Shown one piece after another: positions 1 through 5,640 of a stretch of DNA of 5,640 bases (the first letter of the stretch is position 1; each line of letters begins with the position of its first letter). The DNA is from Ignavibacteriaceae bacterium (GTDB lineage: Bacteria > Bacteroidota > Ignavibacteria > Ignavibacteriales > Ignavibacteriaceae): NCBI GenBank assembly GCA_023231105.1, contig JALNWB010000215.1, positions 1-5,640 on the forward strand, in the 5' to 3' direction. The notes below the pieces were generated by a model that did no database searches, was not told the DNA's origin, and was given only the letters and a program-made list of their open reading frames with translations. Both the position numbers and the translations under genes were made by a program.

Positions 1-378
1 GAACAAATTCAGAAGCATGTTGATTTTAGCAAAAAGTATAACGTCCCGATGTGGCTTGGGGAATCGGGTGAGAACGAAGATTCGTGGATAGATTCTTTCC
101 GTGTAGTTCTTGAAAAAAATGAGATCGGCTGGTGTTTCTGGCCCTACAAAAAAATGGATTCACCGCGGGGAATCGCTTCCTTTGCAAGAACTGCAGAGTG
201 GGATTCGATCATCGCGTACACAAAATCTTCCAGAAAACCGTTTGATTACGACGCTAGTCATCGTCCTTCAAAAGCGGTGGTAAAAAAAGCTATGGCTGAT
301 CTGCTGGAAAATATCAAATTCAAAAATTGTACAATTAATGAAGGTTATTTAAAAGCGCTGGGAGTTAAAAAACCATAG
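1..378 (+). CDS. Glycoside hydrolase family 5 (cellulase-type) enzyme, C-terminal part, cut by left edge
   Basis: The frame is open from base 1 to a TAG at 376-378 and gives 125 residues, so the gene starts outside the window. The ATG at 49 is an internal Met: it lies only four codons before the catalytic motif, so it cannot be the true start. Visible features are VPMWLGESGEN (fragment residues 15-25), where Glu21 (bases 61-63) fits the beta-strand-7 nucleophile of GH5, and GWCFWPYKK (43-51), the aromatic beta-strand-8 segment that lines the sugar subsite. GH5 enzymes are retaining (beta/alpha)8-barrel hydrolases, often endo-beta-1,4-glucanases or mannanases; the exact substrate cannot be read from this part. 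The protein ends KALGVKKP, so it carries no C-terminal T9SS sorting domain. The next gene begins 16 bp downstream on the same strand, which suggests one operon. Family assignment is fairly sure; substrate is open. Confidence 0.85.
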   Translation, partial: EQIQKHVDFSKKYNVPMWLGESGENEDSWIDSFRVVLEKNEIGWCFWPYKKMDSPRGIASFARTAEWDSIIAYTKSSRKPFDYDASHRPSKAVVKKAMADLLENIKFKNCTINEGYLKALGVKKP

Positions 379-394
379 ACACGAATTATCACAA

Positions 395-1945
395 ATGAAA
401 AAACTAATTATCCTCATGTTGTTTGCTACAACAATTTTTGCTCAATACGAAGACAGCGGGAAACGTGGTTTGTATTTTGAGAAAAAGAGTTACACTGATT
501 CGCCGATTCCAATTTTTGCCGAAAGTAATAAATTGCTTCCATCGCCTGTGTTGGAGAATAATCCCGAATTAGTAAAACTTTATTGGGCTGCATGGGAGCT
601 TGCCTTCGATCATTTTAAAAGACCGCCGAAAGGCTCGCCGTTCGTTTCAAATTATATTGATGAAGCGTTCGCTCCGAATATTTTTCAGTGGGATACTTTT
701 TTTATGCTGATGTTCGCCCGCTACGCAAATCATATTTTCCCTTCGATACAATCACTCGATAATTTTTACTGCCGACAATATGAGAACGGGTATATCTGCC
801 GCGAAATTGTTGAGGCGACAGGCGAAGATTTTGTTTTTGAAGGAAGAGAACACACAATAAATCCGCCGCTATTTAGCTGGGCTGAAGTTGAAAATTATAA
901 GATCACGGGAGATAAATCGCGTTTCGCGATGGTGCTTCCGGTATTAGAAAAATATACAGAGTGGCTGGAAAAATTCCGCAGAAAGGAAAACACAAAACAT
1001 AATTTGTATTGGCAAACGGGACTTGGTTCCGGCATGGATAACACACCGCGCAGTGGTTCCGGCTGGGTTGATATGTCTGCGCAGATGGCGATGATGTACA
1101 ACGACATGGCGTTGATGAGTGATGAACTCGGCTTGAAAGAGAAAGCTTCTTCTTTTAAGGGAAAAGCAAAAGCAATTTGCGAAAAAATTAATCAATTCAT
1201 GTGGAATGAAGAAGACGGTTTGTATTACGATGTTGACGACAACGGCAATCAAGTGAAATGCAAAACGATTGCTTCCTTCTGGCCAATGCTTGCCGGAATT
1301 TCAAATCAACATCAAGCCGAAAAAATGCTGGACAACTTAAAAGATACAAAAACATTTTGGCGTACGATTCCATTTGCCTCTCTTGCTGCCGATGATAAAA
1401 ATTACAAAGCAGATGGAAGTTATTGGCTTGGCAGCGTTTGGGCATCAACGAATGTTATGGTTATTAAAGGATTGGATAAATTCGGAATTGGTGAAAATGC
1501 AAAATACTTTAATGAGTTTGCCTCACTTGCCACGGAAAAATATCTTGAAGGAATCTACGAGGTTTATAAACGAACCGGAACAATTTGGGAAAATTATGCA
1601 CCCGACTCATACATGCGTGGATTGTGGTCACGACCCGATTTTGTCGGTTGGAGCGGCTGCGGACCAATTGAATTGCTCATCGAAAATATTATCGGTTTAC
1701 GCCCGAGCGGGATTGACAACAGCTTGACTTGGATTATTTGCCGAATTGATAATCACGGCATAAAAAATCTTCGTTTTGGAGATGTGACTGTTTCCGCTAT
1801 CTGCGAAAAAAGAAAAAACGTTAACAGCCCGGCAGTGATAAGCATTGAAAGTGATAAACCTTTCACGCTGAAAGTTGTTCATCCGATACTTGGAATAAAA
1901 ATATTCAACATAAAAAACGGAAAAGAAAAAATCATTTTGGAATAA
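395..1945 (+). CDS. Secreted trehalase/GH63-like (alpha/alpha)6-barrel glycoside hydrolase
   Basis: This 516-residue protein has a Sec signal peptide (MKKLIILMLFATTIFA, likely cut after Ala16), so it acts in the periplasm or outside. The body resembles the GH37/GH63 and mannosylglycerate-hydrolase-like clan of inverting alpha-glycosidases. Visible motifs are FQWDTFFM (97-104), GLGSGMDNTPR (209-219) with Asp215 as probable general acid, GSYWLGSVWASTN (341-353) and TIWENYAP (396-403) with Glu399 as probable base. Residues from about 440 form a small beta-rich C-terminal part. Family knowledge allows trehalose, glucosylglycerate/mannosylglycerate or other alpha-glucoside/mannoside substrates; the sequence does not decide. 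The start is supported by the signal peptide, although no clear Shine-Dalgarno site precedes it, which is common in Bacteroidota-like genomes. It lies 16 bp after the GH5 gene and is probably co-transcribed. No T9SS tail is present. The fold call is good; the specificity is uncertain. Confidence 0.82.
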   Translation: MKKLIILMLFATTIFAQYEDSGKRGLYFEKKSYTDSPIPIFAESNKLLPSPVLENNPELVKLYWAAWELAFDHFKRPPKGSPFVSNYIDEAFAPNIFQWDTFFMLMFARYANHIFPSIQSLDNFYCRQYENGYICREIVEATGEDFVFEGREHTINPPLFSWAEVENYKITGDKSRFAMVLPVLEKYTEWLEKFRRKENTKHNLYWQTGLGSGMDNTPRSGSGWVDMSAQMAMMYNDMALMSDELGLKEKASSFKGKAKAICEKINQFMWNEEDGLYYDVDDNGNQVKCKTIASFWPMLAGISNQHQAEKMLDNLKDTKTFWRTIPFASLAADDKNYKADGSYWLGSVWASTNVMVIKGLDKFGIGENAKYFNEFASLATEKYLEGIYEVYKRTGTIWENYAPDSYMRGLWSRPDFVGWSGCGPIELLIENIIGLRPSGIDNSLTWIICRIDNHGIKNLRFGDVTVSAICEKRKNVNSPAVISIESDKPFTLKVVHPILGIKIFNIKNGKEKIILE

Positions 1946-1985
1946 AACAATTATCAAGAAGGTTTGCCGAAATTATGATTCAATA

Positions 1986-2010
1986 GCCACGTCCTTTAGA
2001 GGTTGTGTGA
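1986..2010 (+). repeat. Left inverted terminal repeat of the 230-bp element
   Basis: It begins GCCACGTCCTTTAGAGG and ends GTTGTGTGA. Compared with the reverse complement of 2191-2215 it differs only at 1996 and 1997 (TT against AA). The repeat is also weakly self-complementary: CAC-CCT at 1988-1995 can fold on AGG-GTG at 2000-2007 around a TTAG loop, with one T-T mismatch and one G-T wobble. Each end is thus itself a small REP-like hairpin. Confidence 0.75.
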
Positions 2011-2022
2011 TTATTAAAATAA

Positions 2023-2038
2023 AACCGTTGAAACGGTT
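2023..2038. repeat. Palindromic module AACCGTT-GA-AACGGTT
   Basis: Perfect 7-bp arms surround a 2-nt centre. The module lies 16 nt before the central 38-bp palindrome. Its partner at 2109-2124 lies exactly 16 nt after it, and the two modules match at 15 of 16 positions as inverted copies. Confidence 0.75.
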
Positions 2039-2054
2039 GAGATACCTATCATTT

Positions 2055-2092
2055 TTTCATTAACACCTCGATTAATCGAGGTGTTAATGAAA
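2055..2092. repeat. Perfect 38-bp palindrome, core ACACCTCGATTAATCGAGGTGT
   Basis: Both 19-base arms are exact complements around a centre between 2073 and 2074, with no loop bases. The visible core is CACCTCGAT/ATCGAGGTG with AT-rich outer parts. It is too long and too exact to be chance. It could extrude as a cruciform or fold as an RNA hairpin. There is no U-run directly after either side, so it is not a standard intrinsic terminator. It sits at the symmetry centre of the modules 2023-2038 and 2109-2124. Confidence 0.85.
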
Positions 2093-2108
2093 TATAAATC
2101 AAGATTTG

Positions 2109-2124
2109 AACCGTTTTAACGGTT
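2109..2124. repeat. Palindromic module AACCGTT-TT-AACGGTT
   Basis: Perfect 7-bp arms surround TT. This is the mirror partner of 2023-2038, placed at the same 16-nt distance from the central palindrome. Confidence 0.75.
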
Positions 2125-2148
2125 TCCGGTTAGCGATTTTTATTTCAT

Positions 2149-2159
2149 ACCACCGTGGT
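2149..2159. repeat. Small palindrome ACCAC-C-GTGGT
   Basis: Five-base arms surround one central C. It has no mirror copy on the left half of the element and lies in about 54 nt of extra sequence that breaks the overall symmetry. Taken alone it could be chance; its place in an array of palindromes makes it worth marking. Confidence 0.4.
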
Positions 2160-2190
2160 TTAAAACTCGGATAATTAAAAACCATGATAT

Positions 2191-2215
2191 TCACACAACC
2201 TCTTTAGGACGTGGC
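2191..2215 (-). repeat. Right inverted terminal repeat of the 230-bp element
   Basis: It begins TCACACAACCTCTTTAGG and ends ACGTGGC, the inverted copy of 1986-2010 with two mismatches. It ends 71 bp before the GH3 start codon, so it lies close to, and may border, the GH3 promoter region. Confidence 0.75.
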
Positions 2216-2275
2216 AAAGCAAAATCTATTATTACAAAATGAGTTATACATTTATTACAACGAAAACAAAGAAAT

Positions 2276-2281
2276 AAAGGA
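2276..2281 (+). promoter_or_regulatory. Ribosome binding site of the GH3 gene (AAAGGA)
   Basis: AAAGGA lies five bases before the ATG at 2287, normal Shine-Dalgarno spacing. It supports this start, which keeps the N-terminal signal sequence, over the internal Met at codon 18. The trehalase-like gene upstream has no such site. Confidence 0.7.
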
Positions 2282-2286
2282 ATGTT

Positions 2287-4797
2287 ATGAAAAGTTCTCT
2301 AAAATATTTTTTAATATCAATTCTCCTATTTACTCTCATGGGAAGCAAGGATAACGATAACCCGCCGTACAAAAATCCAAAACTCCCGGTTGATGAAAGA
2401 GTTGAAGATTTGTTGAAACGGATGACACTTGAAGAAAAAATTGATATGCTTGGTGGAACCGGATTTGCAACAAAACCAAATGCGCGTCTCGGTATTCCGG
2501 AATTACGAATGACTGATGGACCTTTGGGCGTTCGTATTGATAAATCAACCGCGTTTCCCTCCGGAATTAATTTAGCCGCTACGTGGAATCCTGCACTTGT
2601 TGAAAAAATCGGGCATGCGTTGGGGCGAGAAGTAAAAGCTCATGATGCGCACGTACTGCTTGCTCCTTGCGTGAACATTGCGCGCATTCCAAACGGTGGA
2701 AGAAATTTTGAAAGTTACGGAGAAGATCCTTTTCTTGCCTCAAGAATGGCGGTCAATTACATTAAAGGATTGCAAAGTGAAGGCGTTGCCGCAACTGTAA
2801 AACATTTCGCTGCGAACAATCAAGAGCATGAACGAATGTTTGTTGATGCGCAGATCAGCGAAAGAGCGTTGAATGAAATTTATCTTCCGGCATTCAAAGC
2901 CGCGGTTCAAGAAGCTAATGTACTTTGTGTGATGAACGCTTACAACAAAATTAACGGACACTTTGCCAGCGAGAACGATTATCTTTTAAAAGATAAATTG
3001 AAAAATGAATGGGGTTTTGCCGGAATGGTGATGTCTGATTGGGGCGCTGTTCACAGTTCAATTCCAACAGCAAACGGCGCAATGGATTTGGAAATGCCGG
3101 AAGGAGAATTTCTGAATCAAAAAAATTTACTTCCCGCAATACAAAAAGGCGAAGTGATGCGCTCGACTATTGATGATAAAGTTAGAAGAATTCTACGAAC
3201 GATTTTTAAACTTGGACTTTTTGAAAAACCAAGTTTGAAAGACAATTATAAAGTCGGTGCAAAAGAAAATCGTGAAGCAGCCTTTCTCGCTGCGCGTGAA
3301 GGAATAGTTCTCTTAAAAAATCAAGAGAACATTCTTCCTCTGGATTTTTCAAAGATAAAATCGCTTGCCGTACTTGGTCCAAATGCGGATAAGTGCAGAA
3401 CCGGCGGCGGCGGCAGCTCTCAGGTTGACCCGATTAAAGCACCGAGTCCGTTAGAAATCTTACAAAAAAATTTCGGTAAAAAAGTAAAAATAAATTATGC
3501 TGCCGGAGTAAAACTTGACGGTGAATCAATTCCGATTCCTTCAAAATATCTTTCAACTGATACGGGAGAAGAAGGATTGTTTGGAGAGTATTTTGATAAT
3601 ATGGAATTGAACGGGAAACCAACTTACTCACGCGTTGATAAAGAATTATATTTTGATTGGGGTGGAGGTTCACCTTTCGACAAAAGAAGTTGGAAGACTG
3701 ATAATTTTTCTGTCCGCTGGACCGGCAAAATAAAACCGGCGGTAAGCGGAGAATTTATTCTTGATCTTACAAGTGATGACGGAGTGAGACTCTTCCTTGA
3801 TGACAAGTTAGTAATTGATCATTGGACAGACCACGCTCCGGAATCGCGTGAATATCAAGTTAATTTTACTGCCGGCAAAGAATACAAAATTATAATTGAA
3901 TATTATGAAAACGGCGGCGGCGCGGTTTGTAAATTGGGTTGGACGCTTCCCGGCGAAGACCCGATGACAGCCGCTATTAAAGCCGCAAAACAATCAGAGG
4001 TTGTTCTGCTTTTTGCCGGAACTTCCGCTGCGTATGAATCGGAAGGATTTGACCGGCAGGATTTAATCCTTCCAAAAAATCAAGATGAACTGATTGAAAA
4101 AATTATTGAAGTAAATAAAAAGGTAATTGTGGTTGTCAATGCAGGTTCACCGGTATTGATGGATAAATGGCTCGGTAAAGTGCAAGGTGTTGTCTTCGCA
4201 TGGTTCGGCGGACAGGAAATGAGTTATGCAATCTCTGATATTCTTTCCGGTAAATTTAATCCGTCGGGGAAATTGCCAGTAACATTTCCCAAACGGTGGG
4301 AAGATTGTTCTGCATTTTCTTCTTACAAAAAGGAAAGCGGCATTACACAATACAGTGATGGAATTTTTGTTGGCTATCGGCATTTTGAACACAACAAAAT
4401 TGAACCGCTTTTCCCATTCGGCTTCGGATTATCATATACAAATTTTGCATACACTAATTTGAAACTATCAACAAATGAGTTAAGCCAAAACGATAAACTT
4501 AATTTGACGTTTGAAATTAAAAACACCGGTAAGGTTGCAGGAAGTGAAATCCCGCAGCTTTATATCCGTGATGTAAAATCAAGTGTTGAGCGTCCCGTAA
4601 AAGAGTTGAAAGGATTTTCAAAAATCTTTTTGAAACCGGGCGAAACAAAAACGATAACGTTTACTGTTGATAAATCAGCGTTATCTTTTTATGATGTAAA
4701 TTCAAAATCGTTTGTTGCCGAACCGGGAGAATTTGAAATTCTTATAGGAAGTTCTTCAGAAAAAATAGAATTGAAAGATAAATTCGTTTTAAAATAA
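2287..4797 (+). CDS. Exported GH3 beta-glucosidase-type enzyme with inserted PA14 domain
   Basis: This 836-residue protein is of usual length for PA14-containing GH3 enzymes and looks complete. In order it has an N-terminal export signal (1-20), the GH3 barrel (about 30-310) with RMTDGP (74-79), GGRNFESYGEDP (137-148), VKHFAANNQE (171-180) and the nucleophile Asp251 in VMSDWGA, the start of the alpha/beta sandwich with CRTGGGGSSQVDP (370-382), a PA14 domain (about 428-552), and the sandwich resumed with YESEGFDR (583-590), where Glu586 is the likely acid/base. A fibronectin-III-like C-terminal domain (about 700-836) follows. Known members hydrolyse beta-linked gluco-oligosaccharides, or sometimes xylosides, from the non-reducing end; PA14 often shapes the active-site entrance. 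The neighbouring GH5 gene suggests cooperation on a beta-glucan. Oddity: the signal ends LFTLMGSKDNDN, like a lipoprotein signal with Ser20 where Cys would be. Family is certain; substrate is inferred. Confidence 0.95.
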   Translation: MKSSLKYFLISILLFTLMGSKDNDNPPYKNPKLPVDERVEDLLKRMTLEEKIDMLGGTGFATKPNARLGIPELRMTDGPLGVRIDKSTAFPSGINLAATWNPALVEKIGHALGREVKAHDAHVLLAPCVNIARIPNGGRNFESYGEDPFLASRMAVNYIKGLQSEGVAATVKHFAANNQEHERMFVDAQISERALNEIYLPAFKAAVQEANVLCVMNAYNKINGHFASENDYLLKDKLKNEWGFAGMVMSDWGAVHSSIPTANGAMDLEMPEGEFLNQKNLLPAIQKGEVMRSTIDDKVRRILRTIFKLGLFEKPSLKDNYKVGAKENREAAFLAAREGIVLLKNQENILPLDFSKIKSLAVLGPNADKCRTGGGGSSQVDPIKAPSPLEILQKNFGKKVKINYAAGVKLDGESIPIPSKYLSTDTGEEGLFGEYFDNMELNGKPTYSRVDKELYFDWGGGSPFDKRSWKTDNFSVRWTGKIKPAVSGEFILDLTSDDGVRLFLDDKLVIDHWTDHAPESREYQVNFTAGKEYKIIIEYYENGGGAVCKLGWTLPGEDPMTAAIKAAKQSEVVLLFAGTSAAYESEGFDRQDLILPKNQDELIEKIIEVNKKVIVVVNAGSPVLMDKWLGKVQGVVFAWFGGQEMSYAISDILSGKFNPSGKLPVTFPKRWEDCSAFSSYKKESGITQYSDGIFVGYRHFEHNKIEPLFPFGFGLSYTNFAYTNLKLSTNELSQNDKLNLTFEIKNTGKVAGSEIPQLYIRDVKSSVERPVKELKGFSKIFLKPGETKTITFTVDKSALSFYDVNSKSFVAEPGEFEILIGSSSEKIELKDKFVLK

Positions 4798-4807
4798 CTC
4801 CGTGAAC

Positions 4808-4882
4808 ATCTGTTTGATCCGCGTAATCCGTGTGCTATTGCAGTTAAGACAATGGCACGCGGATTTCGCGGATGCAACGGAT
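4808..4882. repeat. 75-bp imperfect hairpin repeat between convergent genes
   Basis: The arms 4808-4840 and 4850-4882 pair over 33 positions with three mismatches (4815, 4816, 4824) and three G-T wobbles around a 9-nt loop (CAGTTAAGA). The arms are built from ATCCGCGT/ATCCGTGT-like units and look GC-richer than the surroundings. It lies 10 bp after the GH3 stop and 9 bp before the stop of the opposite TPR gene, so it could end or protect both transcripts. Neither side has a U-tract, which argues against a simple intrinsic terminator. From memory, such ATCCGCG-type units recur between genes in many environmental bacterial genomes, so a dispersed intergenic repeat is a good alternative. Confidence 0.7.
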
Positions 4883-4891
4883 TAAACCTTG

Positions 4892-5485
4892 CTAGAACTT
4901 CTTCAACTTTTCAATTTCATTTGCCAGTTCAGCTATTCCCGTGGAGGTAGCTAATGAAACTCTAAAATCGGGATTTATCTTATTTACTTCTCTTAAACTT
5001 TGCGTAAAGTTGCCAAGCATAAAAAAGTTTTCCGCTTTGAGAACGATCAAGTCATTAAAATCTAAACCGGTTAAAAATGGAAAGTACCATAGTGAATCAG
5101 TTGCTAAGGCAAAATCTGCCAGTTGATTTGAGGATGAAAAATCTTTAGCGGCGTTCAAAACAAAAGCATGACCGGCAAACAAAGAAGCGTTGGGTGAGAC
5201 CATGAGTTCTGCCGCCTTAAATAGTTCTATCGCTTTGGAAAGGCTATCTTGTTTAAAGAGCACCCAGGCTAATCCGGAAAATGCTTCCGCTTTGGTAGAA
5301 TCAAGCCCAACCGCCTGATGAAAACGAATATAGGCTTCATTAAAATCATTTTTCGTAAAAGCGATCCAGCCGCCGTTTATTTCTTCTTCATATAAGAGTA
5401 CCGGATCTTCCGGTGCAACATTGCAGCTGGTATAAACAAAAATCGAGATTAAAGAACCGACAATAAGCGTTAATATTTTTTTCAT
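4892..5485 (-). CDS. TPR-repeat lipoprotein, function unknown
   Basis: The 197-residue product starts MKKILTLIVG and has a lipoprotein signal ending VYTSC, with Cys21 as the acylated residue; Tyr at -3 is less usual but tolerated in this group. After a short linker, helical pairs fit tetratricopeptide repeats: about 36-69 (GWIAFTKNDFNEAYIRFHQA), 70-103 (GLAWVLFKQDSLSKAIELFK) and a weaker one at 104-135. The remainder is helical and ends KLKKF. TPRs bind other proteins, so a periplasm-facing scaffold role in the envelope is plausible, but no reaction or partner can be read. The gene lies 29 bp after a T9SS cargo gene on the same strand, which suggests co-transcription and perhaps a link to export or to the same surface process. 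It converges with the GH3 gene and is probably unrelated to it. Confidence 0.85.
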   Translation of the reverse strand: MKKILTLIVGSLISIFVYTSCNVAPEDPVLLYEEEINGGWIAFTKNDFNEAYIRFHQAVGLDSTKAEAFSGLAWVLFKQDSLSKAIELFKAAELMVSPNASLFAGHAFVLNAAKDFSSSNQLADFALATDSLWYFPFLTGLDFNDLIVLKAENFFMLGNFTQSLREVNKINPDFRVSLATSTGIAELANEIEKLKKF

Positions 5486-5492
5486 AAAAATT

Positions 5493-5498
5493 TCCTTT
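5493..5498 (-). promoter_or_regulatory. Ribosome binding site of the TPR lipoprotein gene (AAAGGA)
   Basis: On the - strand AAAGGA lies seven bases before the ATG at 5485, which supports that start and thus the lipoprotein signal. It lies in the short gap after the T9SS cargo gene. Confidence 0.7.
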
Positions 5499-5514
5499 AC
5501 AAATATCTTCTCAT

Positions 5515-5640
5515 TTACTTCAAGAAAATCATTTTTCTTACTTGATCGAACTTGTTTGTTTTAAGTCTATAAAGATAGACTCCGGATGGAACTTGAACGT
5601 TCGCATCATTCAATCCATCCCACGTTACTGAATATCTTCC
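5515..5640 (-). CDS. T9SS cargo protein, C-terminal sorting domain only, cut by right edge
   Basis: The - strand frame is open from the window edge to a TAA at 5515-5517 and gives 41 residues. It reads GRYSVTWDGLNDANVQVPSG, then VYLYRLKTNKFDQVRKMIFLK. The pattern Y-x-V-x-W-D-G, a short turn, V-x-S-G-V-Y-x-Y-x-L and a final K-M-x-x-L-K is the typical end of a type A (Por) sorting domain, which guides proteins through the type IX secretion system to the cell surface or medium and is then removed. The passenger domain, and so the job of the protein, lies outside the window. The fragment holds only the second half of the sorting domain. A FlgD-Ig-like domain has a similar pattern, but its position at the extreme C-terminus favours T9SS. 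Confidence 0.85.
   Translation of the reverse strand, partial: GRYSVTWDGLNDANVQVPSGVYLYRLKTNKFDQVRKMIFLK

Larger units (their letters stand above)
1986..2215. mobile_element. Candidate non-autonomous element (MITE-like or REP/BIME-like) with 25-bp inverted ends
   Basis: The block is bounded by 25-bp inverted repeats (1986-2010 and 2191-2215) that match at 23 of 25 positions. Inside are a perfect 38-bp palindrome and three smaller hairpins. It encodes no transposase and no plausible protein. No clear target-site duplication flanks it (CAATA on the left, AAAGC on the right). This could be a miniature inverted-repeat element, or a cluster of REP-type palindromes of the kind moved by REP-associated IS200/IS605-like (Y1) transposases, which also lack target duplications. 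As a single strand the ends could pair and form a closed, multi-branched structure. The inverted repeats are seen directly; mobility is inferred. Confidence 0.6.
1946..2286. other. 341-bp gene-free region between the trehalase-like and GH3 genes
   Basis: No credible gene lies here. About 40 bp of AT-rich sequence follows the stop codon, then comes a 230-bp block of palindromic modules (1986-2215), then about 70 bp of AT-rich leader that ends in the GH3 ribosome binding site. Any promoter specific to the GH3 gene should lie in 2216-2275. The nearest match there to the Bacteroidota -7 element TAnnTTTG is TACATTTA at 2247-2254, which is one base off and unconvincing. No classical terminator with a U-tract follows the trehalase-like gene, but the palindrome block itself could stop or stabilise that transcript. 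Confidence 0.8.

Noticed and set aside
49..378. ATG at 49 as a true start of a 109-residue protein
   Set aside because: The frame stays open to base 1 and the GH5 nucleophile motif lies four codons after this Met, so it is an internal residue of a truncated gene.
944..1252. Open - strand frame of about 100 codons inside the trehalase-like gene
   Set aside because: It overlaps a gene with clear catalytic motifs, its translation has no recognisable domain, and no neighbouring gene supports it.
1374..1727. Open + strand frame of 117 codons in another phase of the trehalase-like gene
   Set aside because: It is a shadow of the real frame, which carries the TIWENYAP motif there.
2055..2092. Central palindrome as a standard intrinsic terminator
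   Set aside because: The arms are mostly AT-rich outside the CACCTCGA core and no U-tract directly follows on either strand.
1986..2215. CRISPR array
   Set aside because: The repeats are inverted and of different types, not regularly spaced direct repeats with unique spacers, and no cas gene is near.
2239..2277. 12-codon frame (MSYTFITTKTKK) before the GH3 gene whose stop overlaps the Shine-Dalgarno site
   Set aside because: It is very short, has no ribosome binding site and shows no attenuator-like structure after it; chance is the simplest explanation, although a leader peptide cannot be fully excluded.
4941..5126. Open + strand frame of 61 codons opposite the TPR gene
   Set aside because: It lies antisense to a gene with a lipoprotein signal, a ribosome binding site and TPR motifs, and its own translation is featureless.

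Overview
The window looks like a chromosomal piece of a moderately AT-rich, Gram-negative polysaccharide degrader of the Bacteroidota/Ignavibacteriota type. The main evidence is a type IX secretion (T9SS) C-terminal sorting domain entering from the right edge, a TPR lipoprotein behind it, and GH5/GH3 carbohydrate enzymes of the kind common in these phyla. A more exact placement (for example Ignavibacteria) is a guess from the style of the repeats and genes, not something proved by the sequence.

Left part, + strand: the end of a glycoside hydrolase family 5 (GH5) enzyme, cut by the window edge (1-378), is followed after 16 bp by a secreted trehalase/GH63-like (alpha/alpha)6-barrel hydrolase (395-1945). 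Next comes a 341-bp gene-free stretch (1946-2286). It holds a 230-bp composite of palindromic modules bounded by 25-bp inverted repeats (1986-2215), a candidate non-autonomous mobile or REP/BIME-like element. A GH3 beta-glucosidase-type enzyme with an inserted PA14 domain follows (2287-4797) and has its own Shine-Dalgarno site.

Right part, - strand: after a 75-bp imperfect hairpin between the convergent gene ends (4808-4882) lie a TPR lipoprotein (4892-5485) and, 29 bp upstream of it, the last 41 codons of a T9SS cargo protein (5515-5640).

Functionally, the + strand genes read as a saccharification cluster. A GH5 endo-acting enzyme would cut a beta-glucan or related polymer, the GH3 enzyme would release monosaccharides from the oligosaccharides, and the GH63/GH37-like enzyme would act on an alpha-linked or otherwise unknown sugar. 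The - strand pair belongs to a separate envelope/secretion unit. No tRNA, rRNA, CRISPR array or intact transposase was seen. The enzymes belong to known families; the least explained item is the symmetrical palindrome array at 1986-2215.
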